Shown piece after piece: positions 11,871 to 24,925 of a stretch of DNA of 64,000 bases (the first letter of the stretch is position 1; every line of letters begins with the position of its first letter). The stretch is from NCBI GenBank assembly GCA_964017195.1, contig OZ024891.1, positions 2,949,394-3,013,393 on the forward strand. The letters run 5' to 3'. The translations under genes were made by a program, and so were the position numbers. Source of the DNA: Siderastrea radians. Taxonomy: Eukaryota; Cnidaria; Anthozoa; Scleractinia; Rhizangiidae. The notes under the pieces are model-generated. The model was not told the DNA's origin, ran no database searches, and worked only from the letters and a program-made list of their open reading frames with translations.

Positions 11871-12629
11871 TTTATCACCTGAAGTCATATACTAACCGAT
11901 TATGCTGATTTACTCGTTGCATCCCCCCCTTCCATCAATTCCTACCTACTCAAATGCAGCACATTTGTAAGAGACGTCATTTGTTGGGGGGGGGGTCTCT
12001 ATAGCTGACTGCAGATGTTGCTCTTCCGGTGCTTGAAGTTCTGTTGACACGAAGGCCGACTATACAAAATCAAAACCCTTTAAAAAATTTTTAAGGCGAC
12101 CCTATTCACGCACATCATGATCAGATGAAACCGACCAAGAATTGAAAGACGGTCAAGTTAAAAACTTTTAGCCTGTCCTAATACAAATACTGTCTATTTT
12201 CTAAGCTATGAATAAATTAAGACCACTTGGAACATAGTTTTGCTCTTGTCTTTATAAACTTGTACACCGGTTTGTGTGAGTGAGGACAACAATTTGTGGT
12301 TTTACCAACAATTTATATGGAGAGATAAGTTTGTATTTCCTGATTCACGATACCACGAAGAATAAAAGATCCTGCTACTTATTTTTTATTCTGAAACAGC
12401 CATGCGTAACTCCGGAGTCACATCTCACTTGAATAGACACGTGTAATTTTAACACTCCGCTTTTTTTTCCATTGAGGTGCCAACAAAACTTGGAATATAA
12501 GTTGCTTTTTTCGCCACAGAGGACGTCCGGCAAAACTTAGAATGTAATCATTAGTTTTAGAAAGTGAATAAATAGTACCTCTTCCACTCAGTGAAAAGTA
12601 TTCACGTGAGACCGCGCTTGGTTGTCAGA

Positions 12630-13969
12630 GTTCCAAGAAAGCCGATTAGCGCTAGTCGAGGGTAAATAAAATCTCGCCTTGGTTAACACGATTAACACTA
12701 ACCAAGGGATAGACGAGAGGTTAAATTTAATCCACCTAGCGAGGTCAATTAACTCACTAATCGGGGGAAAACTTGATCAAAACAAACAGAATGACGGATT
12801 AAAATTTTACGATATAATTAGTTTAGCTGGGTCAGAAAAAAGAAAGAAGGCAATTTATTCTAGATAAATTACTCTGGGCAACTTCAATAACAAATAATTT
12901 TGTTGTCCACACAAATTCGAGTGGTAATCGTCTGAGTTTTGGGCGCAGAAACCTGCAGCGAAATGTTACGGAGTAAATTATTAGAACACTTACTGCACAA
13001 TTCTATCAATAGCTCTGTAAAATGCCGTTAAATGGAAATTCTCGGGAAATATGTTTTTAGTAAATTGGATCTTAACAAAGCGGAATCTGTTAACTGATTC
13101 TCACTGCGAACATGATAACACAAAAAAGCCCTGCATTTCGAAGCCATCACACAATACACTTTGCTGGTTTTAGGCTTCTACAGAAGAATTCTTGAATGGA
13201 ATAAAATATTTATGGCAATTTTGTAAACGCAGGTGGGGATGTTTTATTGAAATAACGTAAGCATAAGACGAAAATGTAGACGGTTGAAAGAGAAGTTGAC
13301 GTCGTTCTCAAATATAAATGCAGACAGAGGTTCTTCACTGATTTAAAACACAAAAACAAAATGTCAACCTTCCGTAACAGGCGAACGTAACAAAACAGTT
13401 AGAGTACAAACGTGAAAGACAATTATCCGGCACAAATCACAACTTCATTGTTACTATTTTTTTTTCAGATAGGCAAGCCTTACTTGTGTAAGATTTAAGC
13501 TCAAAATAGTTTCGACCATTGAAAGGATCAACAGGTGACGAACTCACCGATTTTCAGCTATAACCTACATTTTGCCACGCATCAGCATCACTTTGCACTG
13601 AATCGTGATTCCAATTCGTTTTCCTTTGTCGAATGGTTTGAGGGTTTGTGTTTTCACAACCAGAAAAAGGCATACTTTGTGGGTTTAGCAGGTTTTCAAA
13701 TTCGTGCCGCGGTCAAATATCGACAATAGACTACAGCAAGTATCGATTGGTAAAACGAGTATCGGACTCGACTTTTTCGCGCGCTCTGTCGTTTTCCCGA
13801 GCGTTTAGACGCTGATAACTTGTTTCACCGGTTTAATATGAGTTTAACCCAGGGAGACTCTACTTTCAGGAACTCCTTTTTATCCCTGGATTAGTCATTC
13901 TAGGGATAAGGAATTTAATCGTGGGATTAACCGCTAATCGAAGGATAGTTTAATCGGCTTTCCAGGAAC
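12630..13969. mobile_element. Possible DNA transposon with GTTCC..GAAAGCCGATTA ends
   Basis: The left end TTCCAAGAAAGCCGATTA (12631-12648) is matched in inverse by TAATCGGCTTTCCAGGAACC (13951-13970). Subterminal regions on both sides carry further GATTA and TTAACC motifs. The 1.34-kb interior has no recognisable protein. The target duplication is not clear, so element limits are approximate. Confidence 0.5.
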
Positions 13970-14326
13970 CAGGAAACGCCATGATGTTGTTATTTAGCCG
14001 GGTAAAGTACTGATTTTGGCATTTAAGCCTAGGCACTAATCTACGGCACGATCTTAATTAAATGTTAGCTTTAAAATAGGATTAAGGCATTCTTTAAAAA
14101 CTGACTTGCTCGGACTCAAAACGAACTCGTTCTAACTCGTTACCAGGTACTGGAGAGATTCAACACGCACATCCGTGATTTCACTTACGCCCTTCGAAAC
14201 TTTGAGATCTAGCATAAATTACAGAATATCTATGTTGTTTTACGGCTCGGTTTTTCTCTGCCTCTACTGTTACGGCACGTTTAATGTTGCCTTTAAGTCC
14301 GCTTCCGCTGAAATTGCGAGGGATAA

Positions 14327-14886
14327 TAGGGAGCTTCAGCAAACACGCCGGGGACGGCTAGCGAGACGGTCACAACACAAAAGCTCTAAACAATGCCTCG
14401 GCACGCGCAATATAAGTTTTGGTACATTTCTTTGTCGTTCTGTGTACAACTACAACGCGACCACGACGACAACGCCAAACAAAACTTAAGTTTAAAAATG
14501 ACTTCACAATCTTTACATCTTCTTCACGATCGTTTCAACTCGTTCAATCAAAATGTAGCCGAACTAGATCCGGGAGCTGAATTTGCAAAAATGGCGTTAC
14601 AGTTCAGAGGGAATAACGAAAATTTACCGTCGTGTCATCACGTTCTACACAAAACTTTTAATTTGGTCATTTCGCTTAAGCTCCCTAATAGGGTTAAGCA
14701 AATACAGCGGGGACGGCAAGCGAGAACGTCGCACAACAAAAGCTTTAATTAACAAAACAATGACTCGGCACGTGCGTTCAGTAAGTTTTGGCACATTTCT
14801 CTGTCGTTCTGTGCACAAACAACTACAACGTAAAATCACTGATGTTTTCCTCGCGTTGCCATTGCGGTTGCTTAAGCTCCCTAATG
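14327..14886. mobile_element. Two adjoining MITEs with AGGGAGCTTAAGC ends
   Basis: AGGGAGCTTCAGC opens at about 14327. GCTTAAGCTCCCTAATAGGG at about 14669-14688 holds a closing end fused to a new opening end, and GCTTAAGCTCCCTAAT closes at about 14886. Both units carry the same internal run (GGGGACGGC..GCGAGA..GTC, then AAGTTTTGG.ACATTTCT.TGTCGTTCTGTG). The open frames crossing this region are repeat-derived. Confidence 0.7.
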
Positions 14887-15192
14887 TCAACCAGACGAAC
14901 GTCACGTATGCTTGTCCAAGATCCAATTCAGCGTGCAATTGCTCTTCCGATAGAGCAACCAGCCCAGAAAAAAACGGAAGCAGCAGATGCAGAGTAACAC
15001 TTATGTGTGAAAGTCTGAGAAAAATCGTTCTTAAACTCGATAATAATTCATAAATGAGAGAAAACAAAGGAAATCACTACCGTGACGGTGGTTCGGAAAC
15101 CGGGCCTTAATTAGCATAAAATTTTGCGAACTTTTGGTTTGAATTTCTCCTGGCCAAGGATTTTGAATGGTTTAAGAAACCATATAAAAAAC

Positions 15193-15313
15193 TCGAAAGA
15201 GTATTTCATCAGGTATCCAAACACCTCGATGTCGGTTAAAAAACTCGGCTGCGCCTCGTTTTTTCAACCCACTTCTCGGTGTTTGGATATCCTGATGAAA
15301 CACTCTTTCTCGT
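15193..15313. repeat. Fold-back hairpin (about 53-bp imperfect arms)
   Basis: GTATTTCATCAGGTATCCAA on the left pairs with the inverse of TTGGATATCCTGATGAAACA on the right. The arms continue to a loop region near 15250. This is a short palindromic repeat, probably a MITE core. Confidence 0.8.
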
Positions 15314-15736
15314 GTTTGATTATATACTAAAAGGGGTATATATTTTGAAAACAATTGGAATGAAATTATAAAGGTATAGTGATTCCAATAAAATATTCTG
15401 CCACAAACTGGTTAACGGTGAGGGAAATGAGTTTTGAAATGAATATTTGAGGCGCAATGAGCTATCGTGATTCCCCGAAGTAGCTAACTTCCGCCATCAG
15501 GCCACCAACGCTGTGCTGTCTCAATCAATATCAGGGTTTCCGATCCCGAATTAGCACAGGTAGCCCAAGCTCCTAAGGGAGCCGTCAACATGACATTGCG
15601 AAACAGCTTTATATTTATAAGAGTTTGTATGGGAATATCACGATCGTACAAAAAAAGCTCAAAATAGGGGAAAGAGATTTAACAAAATCGACTTACCTGC
15701 TCTCTTCTGTGTATCACTTGTGTTTCTATGGCATTC

Positions 15737-15853
15737 GGAGGCGTTTCAAAGCGATTCCAGTGGGTTTTAGGTTCTCTGTGTTCCTCTCCATATGTAAAAT
15801 GGAGAAGAACACAGAGAACCTAAAACCCACTGGAATCGCTTTGAAACGCCTCC
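15737..15853. repeat. Near-perfect hairpin, 55-bp arms, 7-nt loop
   Basis: The left arm from GGAGGCGTTTCAAAGCGATT through TTCCTCTCCAT is repeated in inverse by the right arm from ATGGAGAAGAA through AATCGCTTTGAAACGCCTCC. I count one mismatch in 55 positions around a 7-nt loop (about 15792-15798). No flanking duplication is evident. It could be a very young fold-back repeat or an RNA hairpin. Confidence 0.85.
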
Positions 15854-15859
15854 TTGTAT

Positions 15860-17490
15860 GTCTCGAAATCTTGCCAGATGCAAAGGGGGACACCTCCACT
15901 ATCTTAAGATCCTCACGCAATTCAGTTACCAAAAATGGCCTGCCATGGTGATATGTAGCTTTGTCGTGGTACATTCTTGCCTGTAAATGTTACATGTGTA
16001 ATAGAAACTTCTCGCTGCAGTTTTCTGCGTTTAGTGGTGTTTCCTTTAAAATGTCTTGAAATTCATATAAGTCTACCCTTTCTCGAGAAACATTAGAAGA
16101 AATCAATCTGTCCAGATTTGAGGTTGTGGGTCGCTACACAATTTGTTTACTTTCTATTATGTAAATAAATACGTTATTAATTTGTTTAAATCACCAAAAT
16201 ATAACCTACAACTCCAGCCCCAAAATATCATGAAACGATTAAACAGTTTACGTACATCCATGTTACTTTTTCATAATTGCTGAAAAAAAATGGCGTTGGA
16301 ACTAAAGATATATATATTTTTTTCTGTGTGTATTTATTTTCCCAGTTTTTAGTTTAACTATAATAAATGTTTACACGGACTTTCACTATGACTGCATGTT
16401 CCTCTTTTTAATCAGCTTTATGTTGTTCTTTATTAGTACAGCAGTGTTTGTTGCTGGAGCTCATGTGTACCAAGCATATAATCTTGATACAGACCAAGAT
16501 GCTTATTTAATCATATTTTCCATTCAATTATGTTTGTGATGTTATGCAGCATTTCTCTGTATAGAGGCAATTATGCAGAGAAGCATTGATTTTTCAGGTA
16601 TTCTATTTATGTGTTGTGATCTCTGAGTAATCCCCTTTAATTTTTTTCTAAGCAGACAGTGAATTCTAAGATCATCAGTTCCTGTTGTGGTGAATGATCA
16701 CTGCTTGTCTCCAAAGCCTTCTTTTACAGTCTAGATTTAGTTACCCTTCGGCTACCTTTATACCTAAAGATGGCGTCAATTGCTGTAGCAAAGTATGATT
16801 CGTACTTTTAAGAGAGAGTTTAATAAATTCAGCTAAACATCTGGCATCTGTCTCCGGCTTTGTGTATAGTTGGTTTATATGTAATTTTTTAAACGATCCT
16901 CTAAAACCTAGACTATTTCCATACAAAGATATTTTTGTTACATATTTCCTCAACATCAGTATGATCAATCCCCATGGAAATGTACTTCATACTGTCTGCA
17001 ACGTCTTCACGTATCGCTGTCAGTTGCGATTATTGCGTGCGGGCAGGATGATGGTGGTGAATAATTTGGAAATATGCTGTTTTTCAAAAGGGCTGGTCAT
17101 GCTCTTTGACACAAGTAAGTCACCGATTTCTTTTATGTCGCAGAACCGATTACAAAGCAAACCATAAAACCAATCTTACACCCAGAATCTATCAGTTCTA
17201 TCTTTCTTCGTTTTATTTAACAAGCAACATGCTTGTGTTATGCGAAACGTTCCTTTTGTGTTAAGCGAAACTTGACATTTGTACGCGAACATTTTCTGAA
17301 AGTCACATAAATATATAGCTTAAAAACTCCTCAAAGGGACAAAATTAAGCGATGGCAAAACTGCGCTCTTTTAAACATCGTAATCAAGCTGTAGTAACAA
17401 TATCCCGCAGTAAAGTACCTATCCTATGGGGCCGACGAACAAAAGTAGAGCGATTTCGCCGGCCTCCCGGGCCAACTAAATTCCAGCGAT
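15860..17490. other. Intergenic, no gene recognised
   Basis: AT-rich. A 75-codon minus-strand frame at 16741-16968 reads like protein (contains KLHINQLYTKPETDARCLAE) but I cannot assign it, and no splice partners were found. Nothing else was seen. Confidence 0.35.
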
Positions 17491-17492
17491 CT

Positions 17493-17639
17493 GGCCCCAG
17501 TTGTTCAAAAGTTGGATAGCACTATCCACCGGATAAATCTCTATCCAGTGGATAACGCAATTGGTTTCCCTAACACTGATCCACTGGTTAGCGATTTATC
17601 CAGTGGATAGCGCTATCCACCTTTTGAACAACTGGGGCC
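17493..17639. mobile_element. Hairpin MITE, GGCCCCAGTTGTTCAAAA ends
   Basis: Palindromic element: GGCCCCAGTTGTTCAAAA at the left and its inverse TTTTGAACAACTGGGGCC at the right, followed inward on both sides by GGTGGATAGCGCTATCC-like and ATCCAGTGGATA motifs. Type of transposase unknown. The flanks do not show a clean duplication. Confidence 0.8.
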
Positions 17640-18379
17640 TGGCGATTAAAGTTTAGCGGATGCACGCATGCGCATGCAAATTTCCCTCCTGTTTCTATTT
17701 GTGTAAAATCTCTGCAGCGTTAACTTCTACAATAAAAAGAGTGGTACTATTATAATGTTGTGAAGGTTGCTTCCTCTGAGGTCTTTTGTTTTGTTGTTGT
17801 TTTGTTTTTACGGTGGATTGTCGCAATTGCTTGTGTTTGCTCTATTGTTTTATAGCTCCAGAACAACAGGGTTTCTTTCGGGTCGAAATGCAATAACTAT
17901 ACGCGTATGTTACAATTAGTTTTGGCCACAAATTGCTGATTTTAGCAACACGTGATGCATCGTTAATTGTCGACTGTGCTAAACAGAAAACGAGGTGCTA
18001 TAATATGCCTGTCAGCCGCACACGTTTATTGTTCTTATGCCAATAGCGGAAAAGCTTTTTCCATTTGCACTAAATCGGAAAACCCTAATTGTATTGTTAA
18101 GCGATAATATGTTAATGAACTCACGTGTACAACTTCAGGAAGAACAAAAATACGAATTCGTGGTAAAAATAATTAAGTTCACTTCTGTTGATTTTTACTT
18201 CCATCCCGACTTCTAGTTCTAAAAATACACTTGGAACAGCACATCTCGGCATGCACAAAATCAAAACGAGTCAAAATACGAAATGGCGGTAAAAATATTG
18301 ACTTGCAGTTCTTTTCATACTAGACAGACTTCTAGTTCTTTTAGGCTAGAGTGCATCGTTAAGGTGTACCGTTATTTCC

Positions 18380-18690
18380 TGGAAAAAAACACTTAATCTT
18401 AGATATGGTTTACTTTTGCCTCAAATCGTTTTTGTAAAGTATTCAGTGACTTTCGTTTTTGATATTGTAATTAACTGTATTCTGGTAAAACAATGTTAGC
18501 ATCCATCGCCATATTTTCAGGTTCATGTAATATTATAATTGAGGAGGCCTAATTAACATAAGCTTCACAGTTTCCTTTAGGCCTCCTCGCCACTGTTACC
18601 ATCATTCTTTCTTCTTTCTTTTTTTCTTTATTCATTATCTTTGTATAGTTGTCTGTGGTGTGGCAAAAAAATAAAATGTGTGCTATGTGA
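18380..18690 (+). mobile_element. LINE 3' end (3' UTR copy)
   Basis: Homologous, in opposite orientation, to 40510-40790. There the same sequence directly follows a LINE C-terminal coding tail, so this is the 3' UTR of the same LINE family. Its landmark is a potential hairpin, GAGGAGGCCTAATTAACATA on one side and GGCCTCCTC on the other, separated by about 30 nt. No coding part is retained here. Confidence 0.7.
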
Positions 18691-18906
18691 GAGGATAACA
18701 CTGCCCGGCGCGGACGTGCGCTAAGTGTCAGCTTTCCGTTTGTGCTTGCTCCGTTGCGACATGTTGGACAGAAATGTTTCTTTCCGTCACAACCGGTTCT
18801 CTTAGTGCTGCCAGGCTGATAGTAGAATCACGTTATTTACATTTCAAAGAAATCAAAAATAGACAGTAGTGTAATTGAGGACGCTGTTTTGTTCCGTGTA
18901 CATGAT

Positions 18907-18914
18907 TATATAAG
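18907..18914 (+). promoter_or_regulatory. TATA box of gene B
   Basis: TATATAAG lies 230 bp before the gene B start codon. It would place transcription start near 18935-18945 and give a 5' UTR of about 200 nt with no ATG before the proposed start. Confidence 0.5.
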
Positions 18915-19144
18915 AGTTCATTTCTGCAGCAAACAACAGTCTGTGATTAAACCTAACAAGCCTGATCCGAGGTGAACAACACCTTAGATCCTAACAAGAC
19001 CACTCGGCAAAGAAGGCCAACTTAAGAAAAGCAAACACAAGCGAAGAGAAAAAAACCCAGTTCAAGAAGACGCGTGACCAGAAAAACGCATCCAACTTAA
19101 AATCTCAACAAGAGCCAACCTTAGGAAAGCACCTAATAATCGAC

Positions 19145-20004
19145 ATGGAACTGAAGACCACCTCTAAAGTAAGCGTACATTACATTTAAAATGAAATAAT
19201 AAGAAGCTTTCATCTATTGATTTGAGTGACCAATATACAGAATGTCTCAACAGACGAACCAAAAACGTTTGGATAGCAGATTATGTGTGAAGAGTAACCC
19301 CAGGAAAAAAGATCATTTTCAATTACCTTTAAAATCATAAATTGATAACTGGTTTATCTCGTGTCGATTCCTCTAATAGTTTTACAATTTATCTGACTTA
19401 TCACTTATAGATAAAAGGCTCAGTTAACAAGTGGCTTCCCATTTGAATAACTTCTCTACATTTTAGGGTTTCGTCGCAGATCCAAAGTTAACACTAAATA
19501 GCTTTCAGGGAAGTGATCATGATTGTTTCTTTAAATGCCATAACCATAATGATATTATGAAAAGCTCACGTGATGCACCTTTTGTTTTAGTTTACAGCAT
19601 ATTTCTTGATACAAAGTTGGCTTTTCACCGGAGTGAGTCTGAGTCCTGTCAAGCAACCATTTGATCTCCAGGATCACGTTCAATCAGATCCTGATAATGT
19701 TACCAAAATAGAGGTCAGGCTTCATAACACATTGCTGACAGAAGCAATGGAAGATGATAGCACTGACATCGACAATCATGACATTCTCTCTCGTCTCAGA
19801 CGCTCTCCTCACTGCGAGTCAAAAAAACTAAGAGTATGGAGCCACTGCCTCGGAAGATATTTCACTAAGGTGTACTGCAGAGAATCACATGTTGCCTGTA
19901 TGCCTGAAACTGGCGTTCCACCAAAGTGCAAGAAAAATCATATAGTTGTGTTGGGAGAGAATGGTAAAGCTTGCCGTGTAGTGAAGAGCTGTACATGCAC
20001 TTGA
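19145..20004 (+). CDS. Gene B: secreted cystine-knot prohormone, Noggin/Trunk-like (2 exons)
   Basis: Exon 1 is 19145-19168 (donor gtaagc), and exon 2 is 19591-20004 after acceptor ttttgttttag; the intron is phase 0. The 145-residue product starts MELKTTSK, has a hydrophobic stretch (AYFLIQSWLFTGVSLS, about residues 11-26) read as a signal peptide, an acidic propeptide with an NVT sequon, and a furin-type RLRR at about 76-79. Cleavage leaves a 66-residue mature domain with eight cysteines ending SCTCT. Six of these share exact spacing with gene C (C-x20-C-x6-C-x9-C...C-x-C). The order RVW, then LGRYF, C, C-x-PE-G and a terminal C-x-C resembles Noggin and Trunk/PTTH ligands. The family name is my inference; an extracellular ligand role follows from it. 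An ATTAAA near 20145 may serve polyadenylation. Confidence 0.85.
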
Positions 20005-20149
20005 TGCATGCGGCTCATGCGCAACAGGGAGCTCCCGATACAAATTTTTTAACTGTGTTAAAAATTGTTGTTTGTTTACAACTATTCATTTCTGTGTGAT
20101 GACTGTGTAGTCTACCAAGGACTCTTTTCATATTTAAATTGCATGATTA

Positions 20150-23100
20150 AAGTTTAGCTACAGCTTCAGCTTGCCGTTTTCATAACTTGTTCCCCTAGAG
20201 ATAGTTATTTTATAATTTAAGCTTTTCCTCGACTTGCCGTAAGAAACAGAATGGCGTTGCCTAGTGACGGCAACACAAGTAGATTTATCAGCTTATCGTA
20301 GTTATTTTGGCTGGCTTACTATCAGCTTGTTTGCTTAACAAGATCATAAAGCGAAACCGACTGATTGTGAATATTTGGTGCAAACAAATTCTTGCTGCTG
20401 TAAGACAAAAGGACAGGCTAGTGAAAGGAGTCTTTTGTCCATGCAATGTTATCATGCAGTCAGTTTATTTTTTTCGTGCAATAGTTTCACTTTCCTATTC
20501 TAGCTAGTTTATCTGATTAAACAATCGGAAATAGGCGGGAGAGCATTCGGAGGAAGGACTTCGATGAAAATTTAACAGAATTAAAATAACGTTTAATTTT
20601 CTTCTTTCTTGTATGACTTTTAAATCAGGTTAAGCATTTTGCTATTGATGGAAATAAAATGTCGCAGATACTCCAGCCGTTCAAATGTATTTATGTGGCT
20701 GTTCACGTAATTTTTGAGCACTCCAGGGCTTTGATCAAATTTTCGATTTCCTTCAAACTTTCAGTACGAGACTGAGTTTGATATAGGACTAATGAAAATA
20801 CATTTCGTTTGTTGGTAATCTTCAGTATACCCGAGATTTTGAAGCAAGTGTTGTTGACACCAGAATCCTCAAAATCGCCCTTTCGTCGAGTCGAAATTAG
20901 CCAATTTTGGGATGTCTGCTTCCGACTGTATAATTATCAAAAAAATTTAACTTTTATACCAGTAATACATACATTATGTTTCTTTAGAAATATGGTGGAA
21001 AAGTTCAAATTATCGAAACTTGTTAAAACGACAGAGTCTAAAATTTGGGCAATGTTAACAGTATCAGCAAGAAGCCGGTCAAGTGGTAAGACAAAGACAA
21101 TCGTTTCACAGAATTCTGACTTACTCTGACAACTAATTAAGGTATTTTTCTTTAAAAAAAAAAGTACTAGCCGATAGTCTCCTTAAACGACATAATAATG
21201 TTTTGTGGATCTCTAACATAAGAAGAGATACAGTTGCAACAATTTTGGAGAAATACGTTTTTCGGCAATATAACTGAAATGTGTCCGAGTGTAACAGCGG
21301 GCGTACAAATTTTGACTTCTTGTCTTGTTCGCAGATGAAATTGTGCAAACATTATGTTTAGAAAATTAAAATCTTACCTTGAAAGATGCCCAGCTTTACT
21401 TCTACGGCTGTATTTCAACAGCTAACCGACTGCAAACTTTATGGTTCTGTAACGGATTCTCTCAATTTCGTCGCCTTCTTTCGTTCGCTTGCAGGTGGCG
21501 ATTTCGTGAGCTAAAAACGTGAAAAACTCCATTATGTTGCGTGAAGAGAGTGACTTCATTCATTGTAACAATCTGATGACCAAGGAAACGCCAGTGACGG
21601 GTAAAAGGACGGAGACAAACCCTGGAAATGACACCTGAAAAATACTACCGTCCATTTTGTTTCAATTGTTTTACCGCTGACCGCAACAATACATTTCCTG
21701 CCTGATCGTACCGGAAATGACACTGGAAATGTGTGTGACCAGTAATTCGATTGCAATTGCCTTGCAAACCACTTCAGCAAAATAATTCACCATCAGGGTA
21801 TAGTATTGACTGTGTTGCGTCTCACGAGAATCACTATGTACTACTATAAGAATAATCTCTACAGGTACTAAAGGTCAACTCAAAGTTGGAAATTCCTAGA
21901 CATACAGCAGAACATGCACGTACGCGACCTTGACATGACTGACATATTTTAAACTATCGTAGGGAAACGTGAGATTAGTCTGCGATTGCGGAAGTTAAAA
22001 GTTAATAGCGTCCATTTTGTGCGAGACAAGTCAATCGTTTAGACTCTGAAAGGTTGGATTTTTAAGATATTGTCCGATTGTGTTTTCGGCTAGAAGGCGT
22101 GCTTTTTCAGGGGTTGGGTTAGGCTTTATAGCCTTCAAGTTCCTTTTTTAGTTACCACCCAGCTGCTCAAAACTTGGTATTTTATTGGACCTTGTTATCA
22201 CGCAGCTCTGTTGTTTTCAGGGCTAGGCGTCAATGTTTCGGTTGCTTTTTTATCCTTGGTTTATTGTTTTCTCAGCCAATCCTGTGTGGCGTTCTAAGAG
22301 CTGCTTTTAAGCTCGAACACCCACTTTTCACGAAGGATCTCTGAAACTAAACGGTGGCTGTTTTGTGGAACAAGCGGCTCGTATCACCGATAAGGGTGAG
22401 CAAACATGAGGAAACACCAGATACTTCATATAAACCTCGCACAAATCCTAAGGAAAATGTAGTTCTCAAAGCATTTATAAGAGCCACCAGTAAGTACTTA
22501 CACTGGGCCAAAATTCCGTTCTACCGATCCTCTTGTAATAATTCTTAACTTTGACGTCAGTGTTGTTATCACCGGTATACTGCAATTCCTGCATGCCTTA
22601 CGCGATCTCATATCACCCGTATAAGCGTTTTGCATTGGCTCCTTTTCCGCGATTTAACAGCGACTTAAAGGCGATTTCATTGCAGTTTTCTTAAATGCTA
22701 CACAGTGGTGATAACGGGACGCATGCGATGTGAGTATACGAGCTTTTTTGCATGTATCTCATACACGTTACTCCCATCTCAACAAAATCTTTGCCAAATC
22801 GCCGTGAAATTAACCAAAAATCGTTGGGCAGGCTTATACAGACGGGTTAAACTCTCACTTAAAGGTCGGCACACACGACGGGACAAGTCCTGCGAACTTG
22901 TCCTTATAACAAGTCCCGGAAACATGTCTCCTTGTGAAAACTACCCATTTCTCATAAATATCTCAGAAGCCAAACCAGAATAGTGAGGAACAAAAACCAG
23001 ATGCACAACGATTCGGCGTCAAATGAAAAAAGACAGGCTAACTTAAAAGTGCTGTAATCGATGATTATTTTACTTTTTGGTACCCGTGAAGAGCACCAGA

Positions 23101-23380
23101 CGAACGCAACATCACGATCACACTCCACAGTCTGTATAGGTTACGCCAGCATTTCCAGGAACGAGGGAAAACAGAAACACGCAGCTTTTCAAGGATGGTT
23201 TGGTCAGCTGTTTGGTTGCCAAGACAATAAACCGCTGACCAAGCAGCCCAAAGTTGCTGAGTGTTACTCCCTTCCTTGCACCTCCCCATTAAGTAAACCT
23301 CTCCACCCCCTAGAAAACCGCTTCCTTAAAAAACTTTTTACTCAGGAATGATAATTAAATTAAACTGGTATCAAACTCAA
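20150..23380. other. Intergenic downstream of gene B, no gene recognised
   Basis: No exon with domain signature was found. Short ORFs (for example 21556-21780 minus, 22354-22548 plus, 22705-22983 plus) lack recognisable features. A small cluster of ACAAGTCC-like motifs lies at 22875-22920. Confidence 0.4.
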
Positions 23381-23447
23381 ACACACACGCACACACACAC
23401 AAAACAAAACAAAACAAAACAAAACAAAAACAAAAACAACAACAACG
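23380..23447. repeat. Compound microsatellite (CA)n / (AAAAC)n / (AAC)n
   Basis: ACACACACGCACACACACAC passes into repeated AAAAC and then AAC units. The frames rich in Q/N/K or C/V/F that cross it are artefacts of the repeat. Confidence 0.95.
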
Positions 23448-23772
23448 TATGCACGCACCGCTGGCAAAGATGCGGACACACTACCAGTGTCCATTCTGCG
23501 TCCGCACAACGAGCGGATTCTTTCGGATATTTCGCAGTGGTTTTTTCGATGTTACTATAGCTACTATTTTGCCTCCGCTGTCTTCGTTGTTCAGTGCATA
23601 TCAGTGGGTTATCAGGAGCAGGATGTGGTTGCATGATAGAGAATGGGTAACAGGCAGCTCAAAATTAAAGAATAACGGGGAGACCACGATTGACGGGTTT
23701 AGAAAAAGTAGTCCCGCATTTGAAAAGAAATATGCTATCATAAGTCTGGGAAATCGTTTTTTTTTTCGTTAA

Positions 23773-24925
23773 AACAGCATGAATGTAGAATTACGAATAC
23801 TCACATAATTGAAGAGAAACAGAAGTTGGGCTAGTTTTTGCGTGTATATAAGCTGTTTGAGTATATTTAAAAACTTGAGATCGACAGTTATACTTTCGTG
23901 TCAGAAATCATGCCAACATTGCACCTATGTAAGCATTCTACTAATTAAATTATGGAAATCAAATTTAAATAGCTTTTCCTGCCAGGAAAAGTTCACGAAT
24001 TAGATCGTTCTAAAAAGCTAAGCGAAAGAAAACACAAAAGATTTTTGCAGCTAAATGAGAAGGATTTCAAGAATCCTTCTGGTGATCATCAATTTAACAC
24101 AGGCTAAAAACAATATGGAGAGGACAAAATCAATATGGAGACAAAAAAAAAAAGTCTTACCATGTTACTCTAAGAGTTACCAGTCTTAGCCAATCAAATC
24201 AGTTTATTTTGAGATGCGGTTTCTCACAGTAACATTACTGTCAACAAACCAATCACAGGAGAGAAATTTGTAATGTTACTAATGAGGCGCCAACAGATGT
24301 TACTTAGATCTCGTTAAAGCAAGCAAGAAAACAAGTGATAATTAACAAGAGCACTCAAGAAAGTTACAGTTAACATTAGAGACTCTTTTCTTGGCAATGC
24401 ATGGAAAATAAATCTTAACTCCAGTGAATTTTGTCTCGGATCACCAGCGTTGTTTATCTTCGACCCTAAATTAGTCTTAAGGTCACCACTTAAGATCAAA
24501 CGCTTATCTTTCCTGACAACATGCATAATAGCTACATATCAGCCACAGCACCATTACTGAGAACTAACCAATCGATATAGAGAACGGGACAGCAATTCAG
24601 TAAAGACTGAGATGGAAGCGCCGTTTCTAAGTTGTGCCTAAATCTTGTCGAAGCAAGAAAATTCTCCAACAAGGAAAGCTAAGGAATAGTTAAAATCAAA
24701 GTCTTCGCTGTAGAAAAACAATAATAGTTCAAGTTATGGCAATCTCTGTGTACTGAAGTATCGGCTCAAAAGCTGCTTATTACTAGCCTTTGTATGTTCA
24801 CTTGACCACTGAAGTGTTGTGTTTAATTTCTCATGCGCTGTGGTCAGATCAACAGCAAGAATAGTCATTGCTAGTAGCCTTTTCTCTTCGCTAAAGCTAA
24901 AATATCGGCGGCAATTAAAATCAAC
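23773..24925. other. Intergenic, no gene recognised
   Basis: Contains AATCAATATGGAGA-type short repeats near 24110-24145 and inverted CCAAT motifs near 24188 and 24248. No coding evidence. Confidence 0.35.

Noticed and set aside
14175..15067. Five overlapping ORFs of 100-156 codons
   Set aside because: Coincide with the AGGGAGCTTAAGC MITE pair and its flanks; no domain and no splice sites.
15625..15974. Opposed ORFs both reading RRFKAIPVGFRFSVF-like sequence
   Set aside because: The two frames mirror each other because of the near-perfect hairpin at 15737-15853.
23377..23634. Minus-strand ORF ending in a Cys/Val/Phe run
   Set aside because: Crosses the CA/AAAAC microsatellite; low complexity and no other support.
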